From: an uncultured bacterium | GTDB taxonomy: Bacteria > Cyanobacteriota > Vampirovibrionia > Gastranaerophilales > Gastranaerophilaceae | DNA length: 64,000 bases | Direction of reading: 5' to 3' | NCBI GenBank assembly: GCA_947428835.1 | Contig: CANENE010000005.1 | Coordinates: forward strand, 1-64,000 | Shown: one piece after another, positions 51,692 through 59,535 of the stretch | How the letters are laid out: each line of letters opens with the position of its first letter | Position numbering within the stretch: position 1 is the first letter of the stretch | Notes under the pieces: generated by a model | Told to the model about the DNA's origin: nothing | The model's database searches: none | Seen by the model: only the letters and a program-made list of their open reading frames with translations | Program-made: the position numbers and the translations under genes

Positions 51692-52009
51692 ATGAACAAT
51701 TTAAAATTATTCGGCAAAAGGATTAAAGAGCTTAGAAAAAAGAAAAAGCTCACTCAAGAGGGACTTGCAGAGCTTGTTGGAATTGACTATAAGCAAATCG
51801 GCAACATAGAAACAGGCACATATTTTACAACAATGCCGACTTTAGAAAAAATTGCGCTCTCTCTTGATGTCGAAATAGAGGAATTATTTCAGTTTAACCA
51901 CTACAAAGAAAGGGACAAGCTAATCAAAGAAGTTCAAAAGCTTTTAGGTGATGCAACAGACTGCGAAATTAAAATGATATATAGAATTATAAAGGATGTT
52001 CTAAAATAA
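51692..52009 (+). CDS. XRE-family helix-turn-helix regulator
   Basis: The 105-residue protein has a Cro/CI-type domain at about residues 5-62 (TQEGLAELVGIDYKQIGNIE) and a helical C-terminal tail of 40 residues. It lacks the D-I-x-x-I-F-G-A start of the XRE proteins at 290 and 44313 but has the same size. The ATG has AAAGGGA seven bases upstream. It is a single gene facing the HU gene, with a shared terminator between; target unknown. Confidence 0.88.
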   Translation: MNNLKLFGKRIKELRKKKKLTQEGLAELVGIDYKQIGNIETGTYFTTMPTLEKIALSLDVEIEELFQFNHYKERDKLIKEVQKLLGDATDCEIKMIYRIIKDVLK

Positions 52010-52031
52010 TTAAGTTTTAATGGCAAAATAA

Positions 52032-52066
52032 AAAGCGATAATCTTTAAAATAAGGATTATCGCTTT
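52032..52066. terminator. Bidirectional terminator between XRE and HU genes
   Basis: AAAGCGATAATC, an A/T-rich loop and GATTATCGCTTT form a perfect 12-bp stem flanked by A and T runs. It can serve both convergent genes. Confidence 0.9.
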
Positions 52067-52088
52067 AAAATTATATTTATTCAAAAAA

Positions 52089-52367
52089 CTATTTTTTGTT
52101 AACTAATTCTTTGAATTTTTTACCTGCAGAAAATGCCGGAACTGTTTTAGCAGCGATTTTGATTTCTTTGCCTGTTTGTGGGTTGCGGCCGGTTCTAGCA
52201 GCTCTTTTTCTTGATTCGAATGTACCAAAGCCAACTAAAGTAACTTTTTCGCCTTTAGCAACAGTTTTTTGAACAGTTTCAACTAAGCTGTTCAAAACTT
52301 CGCCAGCTTCTTTTTGAGTAACTTTAGCTTTTTTTGCAATTTCTTGTACTAATTCTTCTTTGTTCAT
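52089..52367 (-). CDS. hup: DNA-binding protein HU
   Basis: HU bends and compacts DNA as a dimer. The 92-residue protein has the helical first half (MNKEELVQEIAKKAKVTQKE) and the conserved arm region GFGTFESRKRAARTGRNPQT with P-Q-T-G-K-E-I, A-K-T-V-P-A-F-S-A-G-K-K-F-K; the length is the family norm. A near-consensus promoter and an AAAGGGG site precede the ATG, fitting an abundant protein. Confidence 0.98.
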   Translation of the reverse strand: MNKEELVQEIAKKAKVTQKEAGEVLNSLVETVQKTVAKGEKVTLVGFGTFESRKRAARTGRNPQTGKEIKIAAKTVPAFSAGKKFKELVNKK

Positions 52368-52398
52368 TTATGAACCCCTTTCTATATCTAATATGTAG

Positions 52399-52427
52399 AT
52401 TATATTGAACTTTTTGACATGTGGCAA
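52399..52427 (-). promoter_or_regulatory. Sigma-70 promoter of the HU gene
   Basis: The minus strand has TTGCCA (52422-52427), a 17-base spacer and a perfect TATAAT (52399-52404), placed about 30 bases before the HU ATG. Confidence 0.8.
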
Positions 52428-52497
52428 GTTTTTTTATTAAAATTCACAAAACTTTGCACTGTTTATTTTAACGGTTAAATTTGCTATAATCGAAGCT

Positions 52498-52827
52498 ATG
52501 ATAAATTCAAAGAAAAGATGGTACGAAAAAGACGAACATTTGGGGGCTTTTTTTGCTCTTATTGAAGAGCTTCCCGATGATATTCAATGTGAAATTGCAG
52601 TTGATATTTTAATGAAAACGTCAGAATTGCTTGATAGGAAATATGAAAATATAATTGCTGATGTTGCAGACTATAACCCTAAAGACTACAACAGATGGTA
52701 TGACAAAAACCCCAATATCCATGTGGCAATTGAATCTATAAAGGATTTAGAAGAAGACAAGCGCGATGAAATTGTCAAAGAACTATCAGATTTAATTTTG
52801 AAATATTATCCGGAGGCTCAAATTTGA
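52498..52827 (+). CDS. Unknown protein with two RWYE/RWYD repeats
   Basis: The 109-residue protein carries the same unit twice as the one at 10893-11336: RWYEKDEHLGAFFALIEEL then a helix ending VDILMKTSELL, and RWYDKNPNIHVAIESIKDL then a helix ending VKELSDLILKY. It is a paralogue with a short linker and no acidic tail. There is no Shine-Dalgarno; a TATAAT at 52485-52490 ends 7 bases before the ATG, so the transcript may be leaderless. Its end overlaps the SDR start by four bases (TTGA), with CGGAGG for the SDR lying inside it. The function is unknown. Confidence 0.8.
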   Translation: MINSKKRWYEKDEHLGAFFALIEELPDDIQCEIAVDILMKTSELLDRKYENIIADVADYNPKDYNRWYDKNPNIHVAIESIKDLEEDKRDEIVKELSDLILKYYPEAQI

Positions 52828-53525
52828 CAAATGTATTAATCACCGGAAGCTCTTCGGGGATTGGTTTAGAAATAGCACATTTTCTTGAAGGGGATTATAA
52901 AGTTTTTTTAAGTTCAAGAAGGGCATCGAAATGCACCAACCACTTTCCTTTGGATTTATCAAATGCCAAAGAAGAGGATTTTATTTGTCTAATTGAAAAA
53001 GCAAAAGAGTATTTTAATAGTTCTGTTGATGTTTTAGTAAACTGTGCAGGGCAATATATCTATAAAGAAATAGAAAAAACAACATCTGAAGAAATTGAAT
53101 ATCTTATAAATCTCAACTACAAAGCGCCTTATATCCTATCGAAACTTGTTATTTCGGATATGAAAAAAAACGGGTTTGGAAGAATAGTTAATATCGGCTC
53201 AATTTCATCTATAGTAGGCGAAGCCAATGCCACATTGTATTCTTCTACAAAAGCCTCTTTATTAGGGCTTACGAAGGCTCTTGCACTTGAAGCTGCACCA
53301 TATGGAATTACCGTAAATCAAATCAGCCCCGGATTTGTAAAAACACCATTAAATGATATTTTATCTGATGAAGAAAAACAGGAAGTGATTGATGTAACTC
53401 CACAATCAAGATTTATTGAGCCAATTGAGGTGGCACAACTTTGCAAATATTTGATAAGCGATAGTGCCAAAGGTATAACAGGGCAAAATATTAATCTGTG
53501 CGCAGGGCTTACCCTTGGCTGTTAG
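52824..53525 (+). CDS. Short-chain dehydrogenase/reductase
   Basis: The 233-residue SDR has the cofactor motif ITGSSSGIG at the N-terminus, NCAGQ, the catalytic Ser region IGSISS, Y-S-S-T-K (catalytic Tyr and Lys), and NQISPGFVKTPL. The overall plan is that of FabG-type 3-oxoacyl-ACP reductases, but substrate cannot be fixed from sequence. The start codon is TTG (52824-52826), with CGGAGG at 52811-52816 as a strong ribosome site. It overlaps the RWYD protein gene and is translated with it, the only hint to that protein's role. Confidence 0.9.
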   Translation: MTNVLITGSSSGIGLEIAHFLEGDYKVFLSSRRASKCTNHFPLDLSNAKEEDFICLIEKAKEYFNSSVDVLVNCAGQYIYKEIEKTTSEEIEYLINLNYKAPYILSKLVISDMKKNGFGRIVNIGSISSIVGEANATLYSSTKASLLGLTKALALEAAPYGITVNQISPGFVKTPLNDILSDEEKQEVIDVTPQSRFIEPIEVAQLCKYLISDSAKGITGQNINLCAGLTLGC

Positions 53526-53527
53526 CT

Positions 53528-54187
53528 TTAATCATAAATAATGGTGACACCCGTTCTTCCCGCAATGCCTCCCGTGTCATTTTCCCTATGGCCTTTGTTG
53601 TTGCCTGTAGCATTATTTCTACCCGGAAGCACAAAGATATCTGTTTGTGTTGTAGGAGATTTAATATCGTTATCTTTTAAGATATTAGTATTATTGTTGT
53701 TTCTTTTGCTGTTTTTAACGGGCATAGACATAGATGGTGTGTCTGTGTAGCTTGTATCAGGGCTTGTATATCTGCGATTTGAGCTATAGCTTGGGCTGTA
53801 ATTTGGATTTAACAAATCATAAGCATCGCTTGTAATCGGGGTCGACCAGCCTGTGGGTCTGCCTTGAAGACTGTTTTTAATACTTTTAATCGGATCAAAA
53901 CTCAAGTTGTTATAGATATTGTTCCTCAGTTTTCTTAAGATTTTGATTCTTCGTAGCACATTATCGTCATTTGTCCAATAACGGGTGTTATTTCCATAGC
54001 CATAACGGTATGGCCTGTTGGTATTATAGCCATAGCGGTAAGATGGCATATTGGAAAATGTGCTTCTTCTTGGGAAATTAAAGCCGCTGTTTGTGCTTGG
54101 TCTTTGAAGTGATACTACCTCATATGCCATAGACATAGAAGATAGTGTAGTAATAAATAAACCTAAAATAATAATTTGTTTTCTCAT
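53528..54187 (-). CDS. Secreted low-complexity protein
   Basis: The 219-residue protein has a signal peptide (about 1-21, MRKQIIILGLFITTLSSMSM, then A-Y-E) and a body rich in Asn, Ser, Tyr, Arg and Thr: Y-R-Y-G-Y and N-T-R-P runs at 48-72, then Ser/Thr/Pro-rich and Asn-rich sections. Only the section around R-R-I-K-I-L-R-K-L-R-N-N-I looks helical. No known domain. It could be a wall- or outer-membrane-associated protein. Its stop lies two bases past the convergent SDR stop. Confidence 0.7.
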   Translation of the reverse strand: MRKQIIILGLFITTLSSMSMAYEVVSLQRPSTNSGFNFPRRSTFSNMPSYRYGYNTNRPYRYGYGNNTRYWTNDDNVLRRIKILRKLRNNIYNNLSFDPIKSIKNSLQGRPTGWSTPITSDAYDLLNPNYSPSYSSNRRYTSPDTSYTDTPSMSMPVKNSKRNNNNTNILKDNDIKSPTTQTDIFVLPGRNNATGNNKGHRENDTGGIAGRTGVTIIYD

Positions 54188-54322
54188 AGTAATATTATGC
54201 TAATTTAACTTGAAAAAACTTTCATTGCCTTATTTGGCTAAACAGGTATGACAGAGTTTTTAAAGCCAATTAGCGAAAATATTAATTTTTGTAACAAAAT
54301 CTGACTTTTAAACCAAAAAAAC

Positions 54323-54350
54323 TAAAGAATAATAGTGAAAATGCCGATAA
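54323..54350 (+). promoter_or_regulatory. Sigma-28 (FliA-type) promoter-like sequence
   Basis: TAAAGAAT (54323-54330), a 12-base spacer and GCCGATAA (54343-54350). The -10 is identical to the FliA consensus GCCGATAA and the -35 keeps the TAAA core. It lies 37 bases before the ATG at 54388, which has AAGGAG seven bases upstream. Confidence 0.55.
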
Positions 54351-54387
54351 ACATGTTGTTAGACAATAAAGCTTAAGGAGAATACTA

Positions 54388-55230
54388 ATGGGGCTTTCTG
54401 CAAGTCAGGCAAGGTTTTTACAGTTAACGGCCAGAAAAAGCAATGTTGAATATCAAGCTCAACAGATAAATTTCCAACGTCTTCAGTGGGCCGATAAGCT
54501 TTCTGCCGCATCAAGCGCTTATCAGGACAAAACTTCTAACAGAAAAATGGTATTTTCCTACAACAATGGAACTGAGATTCAAAAAGTTGATGTTACATAT
54601 ACCAACTACAAAAACTATATGAATCAACAATTAGAAGGTTTGCACACTTCTCAGGATAAATATTATCTGGTATCTTCTTCAGGAAACAAACTTGTTGTTG
54701 CAAATAGAGAAGAAATGCTTGATATAATTGAAAAAAATACGATTTATACGCCAATTACGGCAGATACCGCAACAGTTGATGAAAATGGCAAGCCACTTGA
54801 AACAATCAAAAAAGAAAACGATGAAGGTGAAAGCCAAAGCTATCTTGTAAACAGACAATACACCGAAAGCGATTTTATGATTGTTGATGATTTGGATGAT
54901 GTTGATAATTTCCAAAATGCAATTCAAAATGGCATATACTATTTTGCAAAACGCGAAATGGACAATGAAACCAACAAATTTGAATTCAAAACCCAAGCTT
55001 GGGATTCACTTGGTGGCGGTGCAATATCAGAAGTTTATGATAAATCTGATGATGCAGCAGCAGAGGCCGAATATAAAACAACACAAGATAAAATCCAAAG
55101 CATAGATAAAAAACTTGAACTTCAACTGACAAAACTTGAAAGTGAACGTGAAGCAATTCAAACAGAAATTGAAAGCGTTGAAAAGGTTATTAAAGATAAC
55201 GTCGAATCTACATTTAAGACGTTTAGCTAG
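54388..55230 (+). CDS. Coiled-coil protein with GLSASQARFLQLTARKS-type N-terminus
   Basis: The 280-residue protein starts with a conserved-looking helical segment MGLSASQARFLQLTARKS followed by EYQAQQINFQRLQ, and ends with a long coiled coil (about 215-275; KLELQLTKLESEREAIQTEI). The middle (about 75-200) is acidic and mixed. No signal peptide or membrane segment. I have seen similar N-termini on uncharacterised proteins of Melainabacteria and Elusimicrobia but cannot name a function. A sigma-28-like promoter suggests membership in a flagellar or late surface regulon, perhaps as a structural or secretion-related protein. A terminator at 55292-55319 closes the unit. Confidence 0.75.
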   Translation: MGLSASQARFLQLTARKSNVEYQAQQINFQRLQWADKLSAASSAYQDKTSNRKMVFSYNNGTEIQKVDVTYTNYKNYMNQQLEGLHTSQDKYYLVSSSGNKLVVANREEMLDIIEKNTIYTPITADTATVDENGKPLETIKKENDEGESQSYLVNRQYTESDFMIVDDLDDVDNFQNAIQNGIYYFAKREMDNETNKFEFKTQAWDSLGGGAISEVYDKSDDAAAEAEYKTTQDKIQSIDKKLELQLTKLESEREAIQTEIESVEKVIKDNVESTFKTFS

Positions 55231-55291
55231 ATAAATCAAGAAAAAAGAGTAAAAATATCCCTTTCAAAGCACAAACATTTATAAATACGAC

Positions 55292-55319
55292 AAAGCCTTA
55301 TGTATTACATAAGGCTTTT
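55292..55319. terminator. Terminator after the coiled-coil protein gene
   Basis: AAAGCCTTATGTA, loop TTA, then CATAAGGCTTTT; a stem of about 11 bp followed by T and A/T-rich sequence. It is about 60 bases past the stop and could also serve the convergent gene at 55353. Confidence 0.85.
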
Positions 55320-55352
55320 AAATTTGATACATATATATGTCCTTCTTGTTTG

Positions 55353-55700
55353 TTAGCAGTATATAGCAAAACCGTCATGTTTTGGTGATAATTCGCCATC
55401 GTCTTTTGCTTGTTTTTCGGCAAAGATATAATTCATTGCCATTGGATTGGTTGCATTTGCTTTTTCTTCTTCGATTAAGCCATTTATTTCTTCAAGGTTG
55501 TAGCCTTGCTCTTTAGCTTTAGCCAGTTCACCAATTCCTTCATAAAACCCTTTTTGCTCAACTTTAGGCTGCTGCTTGCTTGGGTTTATTTGAAATTGAC
55601 CTGTTTTTTCAATTGGCTGTTGATAAGGTTGTTTATTAACCCCTGTTAAACCGCCAAATGGTAGATTATATTGATATGGACTTACTGCATCAATTGCCAT
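55353..55700 (-). CDS. Small hypothetical protein
   Basis: A 115-residue protein with no recognised domain. The first 45 residues are Pro/Gln-rich (YQYNLPFGGLTGVNKQPYQQ) and probably unfolded; the C-terminal half is helical and charged (YEGIGELAKAKEQGYNLEEI). The start resembles the N-termini of the proteins at 28883 and 49012 in having F-x-G within the first 17 residues. The ATG is preceded by AGGAATAG. It faces the coiled-coil gene at 54388. Function unknown. Confidence 0.65.
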   Translation of the reverse strand: MAIDAVSPYQYNLPFGGLTGVNKQPYQQPIEKTGQFQINPSKQQPKVEQKGFYEGIGELAKAKEQGYNLEEINGLIEEEKANATNPMAMNYIFAEKQAKDDGELSPKHDGFAIYC

Positions 55701-56099
55701 TTTTGTAAACTATTCCTATAAATATAAACTCTTACAGTAAAATAAAGTATTTTTGGGCTCAAAAATTGCCTTTATGGCTTTAAAATGTAACAATACTTAA
55801 TAAACTAAAATAGTATGCAATTTATCATAATTTAAAAACGAACCCGAAAACACTTTACCGGATTCGTTTTCCATTTCTTTTGTTCTCCTAACTATTGAAA
55901 AAATAGTTAATCAAAATTTAAGTTTTGTGTATGAGCTTTAACCTATACTCTAGCATTAAAATTCAAGTAACTCAAATTGAGCGTCTAATTAACAAACTAA
56001 CGCTGTCTTGAAAATCAGATGGTAGGAAAGTATCTACATACATATAAAACACTTTTACGAAAAATTTTGCTAGTTTTTTGACCGTAGCTTTATAAAACT
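55701..56099. other. Intergenic region with a hairpin and a possible 25-codon ORF
   Basis: Roughly 400 bases without an established gene. A hairpin (55835-55870) reads AACGAA.CCG / CGG.TTCGTT and is followed on the minus strand by T-rich sequence; it could end the transcript coming from the S1-domain gene at 56100, 230 bases away. Just before it on the minus strand an ATG (55872-55874) preceded by AGGAG opens a reading frame of 25 codons ending at 55797-55799. The stretch 55880-56099 shows no similarity I recognise; a small RNA is possible. Confidence 0.5.
55835..55870 (-). terminator. Probable terminator hairpin
   Basis: On the minus strand AAAACGAATCCG, a loop of about 12 bases and CGGGTTCGTTTTT form a stem with one mismatch followed by a T-run. 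It is oriented to end transcripts from the gene at 56100-57137. Confidence 0.7.
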
Positions 56100-57137
56100 T
56101 TACTTTTCTTGTGTTTCAAATATTATTTTTCTGTTTTCTATATCAAATTTTTTGACTGTTAGCTCAATATTATCGCCTATTTCAAGAGGTTTTTGAAGTT
56201 TTGCCTGAATGGCTTTCGCCTGTGCCTTATTTAAAAGCCCTTCAACACCTTTATGGATTTCAACAAATATTCCAAAAGGCTTTATTCTGGTGACTTTGCC
56301 TGTAATTATGCTATTTTCTTGTATTTCGTCTTTTGCCTCGAGCCAGGGATTTTCTTTTAAAGTTTTGATGCTTAGAGAAATTCTTTGCATATCTTTATCA
56401 ATATTGATGATTTCGACATCGATTTTATCATTTAATTCAAGAATGTCTTTAGGATTATCTATCCAATTCCAAGACATTTGCGATAATGGTAAAAGCCCGT
56501 CAACTCCTCCGATATCTATAAAAGCTCCAAAATCTGCAAGTCGGACAACTTCACCTTTAACTACCATGCCGACTTCAATTTTATCAAAAATTTCTTTTCT
56601 TATTTCTTCAATAGAATCCAGATATACTTTTTTATTTGAAAGGATAAAATCGTTTTTGCTTGTATCTATCGATAAAATTTTAAGTTCAATATCCAAGCCG
56701 ACTTTGGCATTTTCCTGCTTTAGGTGGCTTAATGGAACAAAACCTTTGACTCCCGAGACATTGACGATTGCGCCGCCTTTGCTTATGCTTGTGATTGTAC
56801 CTGTCACAATTTCATTGTTTTCAAATTTTTCTTTTATTTTTTCAAGAGCGTCAAAAATTGCAACTTTTCTATGGGATAGATAAAATACCCCGTTTTCATC
56901 TTCTTTTGAACTAATTACAAATTTTATTTTGCTTCCGATTTTAAAGACATCTTTGATGTTTTGGTTTTGAACGTTTAAAAATTCTTGTTCTTTGCAGATT
57001 GCAAGTGTTTTTGCTCCAATATCAACAAGAGCATTGTTTCCTTCAAAACCTGCAATGGTTCCTTCAATATAATCACCTTCTTTGAAGGTATAGCTGTATC
57101 GCTCAATTAATTCCTGATATTGCTCGTTACTAATCAT
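56100..57137 (-). CDS. rpsA: S1-domain RNA-binding protein (ribosomal protein S1-like)
   Basis: The 345-residue protein has four S1 domains at about residues 18-85, 102-168, 188-258 and 274-342; typical signs are G-x-V-x-G-x-V-x-x-I/L-x-x-F-G-A/I-F-V/I-x-I (GEVVRLADFGAFIDIGGVDG, GKVTRIKPFGIFVEIHKGVE). Bacterial S1 has four to six, cyanobacterial S1 three. It should bind mRNA on the 30S subunit or, in a shorter form, act as an RNA-binding regulator. It is downstream of rpe with 85 bases between, in the pyrH-frr-cdsA-rnc direction. Confidence 0.9.
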   Translation of the reverse strand: MISNEQYQELIERYSYTFKEGDYIEGTIAGFEGNNALVDIGAKTLAICKEQEFLNVQNQNIKDVFKIGSKIKFVISSKEDENGVFYLSHRKVAIFDALEKIKEKFENNEIVTGTITSISKGGAIVNVSGVKGFVPLSHLKQENAKVGLDIELKILSIDTSKNDFILSNKKVYLDSIEEIRKEIFDKIEVGMVVKGEVVRLADFGAFIDIGGVDGLLPLSQMSWNWIDNPKDILELNDKIDVEIINIDKDMQRISLSIKTLKENPWLEAKDEIQENSIITGKVTRIKPFGIFVEIHKGVEGLLNKAQAKAIQAKLQKPLEIGDNIELTVKKFDIENRKIIFETQEK

Positions 57138-57221
57138 TTTTTAAATCCAAACAACTTTTATAAAAGCACTTATTCATTATAGCGGTTTTTTGCTTAAAAT
57201 AAGTGTTTTTGGATTAAATTA

Positions 57222-57869
57222 CTACAAATGAAGTAATTGAACAGCTTCTTTGATATCGTTGGATTTATAGATGTAATTTCCTGCAACAAGCGAATTTGCG
57301 CCAAAACAAGTGCAGATTTTTCCTGTTTCATTGTTTATACCGCCATCAACCTGAATAATAAGATTTTCGTTTTTAGAATATTTTTTTACAATTGCAATTT
57401 TATCAGCGCATTCATTCATAAATTTTTGCCCCCCGAATCCGGGCTCCACCGTCATAATTAAAACTAAATCCACAAGGTTAATATAGTCTTTGATTTCATC
57501 AACGGATGTATGAGGCTTTATTGAAATACCTGCTTTAATGCCATTTTCTTTAATCTTTTCAATGGTTTTCACTGTATCATTTTTGCTTGCTTCAAAGTGA
57601 AATGTAATAAGGTCGCTTCCTGCTTGAGCAAATGCATCTACATATTTAACCGGATTTTCTATCATAAGATGGGTATCTAAAAATAATTTTGTCGCTTTTC
57701 TAATGGATTTTACTACAGGGACACCGATTGAAATATTTGGAACAAAATGCCCGTCCATAACATCAATATGAAGCCATTTGACATATGGTTCTACTTTTTC
57801 AATATCTTGCTTCAAATTTGCAAAATCTGCAGATAATATAGATGGAGAGACAATAATATCATCAGTCAT
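57222..57869 (-). CDS. rpe: Ribulose-phosphate 3-epimerase
   Basis: Rpe interconverts ribulose-5-P and xylulose-5-P in the pentose phosphate pathway. The 215-residue TIM barrel has SPSILSADFANL, the metal-binding HIDVMDGHFVPNISIG, DTHLMIENP, H-F-E-A-S, MTVEPGFGGQKF and V-D-G-G-I-N, all signature positions. Length is normal. It overlaps the end of rnc by eight bases. Confidence 0.97.
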   Translation of the reverse strand: MTDDIIVSPSILSADFANLKQDIEKVEPYVKWLHIDVMDGHFVPNISIGVPVVKSIRKATKLFLDTHLMIENPVKYVDAFAQAGSDLITFHFEASKNDTVKTIEKIKENGIKAGISIKPHTSVDEIKDYINLVDLVLIMTVEPGFGGQKFMNECADKIAIVKKYSKNENLIIQVDGGINNETGKICTCFGANSLVAGNYIYKSNDIKEAVQLLHL

Positions 57870-58635
57870 TGTTTAATTCCTTGTTTTCCAGTTTCAATTT
57901 TTCAACAGCAGCTTGTGCTGCCAGCTGTTCTGCTTCTTTTATGCTTTTTCCTTTGCCTTGGGCTAAAATTTTGCCTTGAAAAGCAACTTCAACAAAGAAC
58001 TTTTTATTATGAGCCGGACCTTCTTCTTTGATTAATTTATAAATCGGAAGACTATGGTTTATTGCTTGTGTGTACTCTTGCAGGGTAGATTTCGGGTTTA
58101 TTTGATTCATCTGTTGGTTTATAGATAAAATATCTTCGCCAAAATTATCTTTTAAAAATTCTTTTACTTTTTTGTAACCGGATGCTTTGTATTCTATAAA
58201 AATAGCCCCTAGAAGTGCCTCAAAAGCGCAAGCTAAAATAGAAGATTTTTTTGCCCCGCCCTGTTTTGCTTCACTTGTACCGAGCAAAATTAATTTTTCT
58301 AAACCTAAAGCAGCCGCGTATCTTGAAATATTTTTATCTGAGACAATTTCCCCTCGAAGTTTTGTAAGTTCTCCTTCTTCATAGTCTTTGAAGTTATTAT
58401 ATAAAAAATCGCTTGTTACAAGCTTTAAAACGGCATCGCCATAAAATTCCAGCTTTTCATAAGAACAGAAAGAACTAAGCTCATTTTCATTTGTATAGGA
58501 TTTGTGGATAAAGGCTTGATTTAAAAGGTTTATATTTTTGAAATTGAGCTTATACTGCTTTTGAAATTCTTCCAGCTTTCTTAACCTCAAATTTGAAACA
58601 GGTATTTTGTCCGTTTTTTTAGAAGTAGACATCAA
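57862..58635 (-). CDS. rnc: Ribonuclease III
   Basis: RNase III cuts double-stranded RNA, including the rRNA precursor. The 257-residue protein has the RNase III signature EKLEFYGDAVLKL (in place of the usual ERLEFLGDAVL, with catalytic Glu and Asp kept), the second acidic cluster A-F-E-A-L-L-G-A-I-F, and a C-terminal double-stranded-RNA-binding domain (about 185-250; PKSTLQEYTQ, G-K-G-K-S-I-K-E-A-E-Q-L-A-A-Q-A-A). It overlaps cdsA by 17 bases, and rpe follows. Confidence 0.97.
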   Translation of the reverse strand: MMSTSKKTDKIPVSNLRLRKLEEFQKQYKLNFKNINLLNQAFIHKSYTNENELSSFCSYEKLEFYGDAVLKLVTSDFLYNNFKDYEEGELTKLRGEIVSDKNISRYAAALGLEKLILLGTSEAKQGGAKKSSILACAFEALLGAIFIEYKASGYKKVKEFLKDNFGEDILSINQQMNQINPKSTLQEYTQAINHSLPIYKLIKEEGPAHNKKFFVEVAFQGKILAQGKGKSIKEAEQLAAQAAVEKLKLENKELNND

Positions 58636-59533
58636 TTACGCCTTTTAAGTAACTCAAAAATTCAACAAATACGTTTTTCCCTATGCAAAAATGTGTAAAG
58701 AAATAATATGCAACAGGAAGCGCAAAGATATAGCCATCGAATCTGTCAAGCATTCCGCCATGACCGGGCAGTATATCGCTTGAATCTTTGACACCTGCAT
58801 CTCTTTTAATCAATGATTCCGATAAATCGCCAAGCTGCGCAAATACTGTAATTAAAAGCCCGCCTATGATTGCCTGGCAAAAGCTTAAAGAAGCATATTT
58901 TGTACCCAAAAGTGAAATTAAAATAGCGCAGATGCCGCCGCCTATGGCTCCTTCTACGGTTTTTTTAGGGCTGATTACTTCTGCAAGCTTGTGTTTGCCA
59001 AAGTTTACACCAAAATAATATGCACCGATATCAGTCATTGCAACAGCTAAAAATGTAAATAAAAGAAGGCTTAAACCTATTGAAGGAGTGAATTCAAAAG
59101 CTGCAACTCTATTTAGACCGATTTGTCTGATTAAAAGCAGGTGACAAGGAAGCCATCCGCAATACAGTGCTCCTAATATTGTTGTTGCAACATTTACTAT
59201 ATAAGGTTGTCTTCCTCTAAATAAAACTATTAAAAAAGATGCCGCAATTGTCAAAGTAAGCATTGATGGTACAAGGTCAAATCTGTGGAAAAATGTCAGG
59301 GTTATAAAAACTATTGCAGAAAAAAGAATGATTGATAAACTTGGATGAAACCCTTTGTGTGTAAGGATTTTAACAAATTCTTTTGAACATAATATGATGA
59401 TTACGGTTAACAAAACAAAAAGAGGAATTGAGCCCAGTATAATCGCCCCTATTGAAATAAGAGAAATTATTGTTCCTGTAATTACTCTTGCAATTTTGTT
59501 CTTTTTAACGTTTTCAGAATTTGTTTGTTCCAA
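58619..59533 (-). CDS. cdsA: Phosphatidate cytidylyltransferase
   Basis: CdsA makes CDP-diacylglycerol from phosphatidate and CTP in the membrane. The 304-residue protein has about eight hydrophobic helices and the family signature at the C-terminus, S-x-x-K-R-x(4)-K-D-x(5)-G-H-G-G-x(2)-D-R-x-D seen as SLIKRDAGVKDSSD then LPGHGGMLDRFDG, plus SPKKTVEGAIGG. It lies in the standard pyrH-frr-cdsA order, two bases after frr. Confidence 0.96.
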   Translation of the reverse strand: MEQTNSENVKKNKIARVITGTIISLISIGAIILGSIPLFVLLTVIIILCSKEFVKILTHKGFHPSLSIILFSAIVFITLTFFHRFDLVPSMLTLTIAASFLIVLFRGRQPYIVNVATTILGALYCGWLPCHLLLIRQIGLNRVAAFEFTPSIGLSLLLFTFLAVAMTDIGAYYFGVNFGKHKLAEVISPKKTVEGAIGGGICAILISLLGTKYASLSFCQAIIGGLLITVFAQLGDLSESLIKRDAGVKDSSDILPGHGGMLDRFDGYIFALPVAYYFFTHFCIGKNVFVEFLSYLKGVIDVYF

Positions 59534-59535
59534 AA

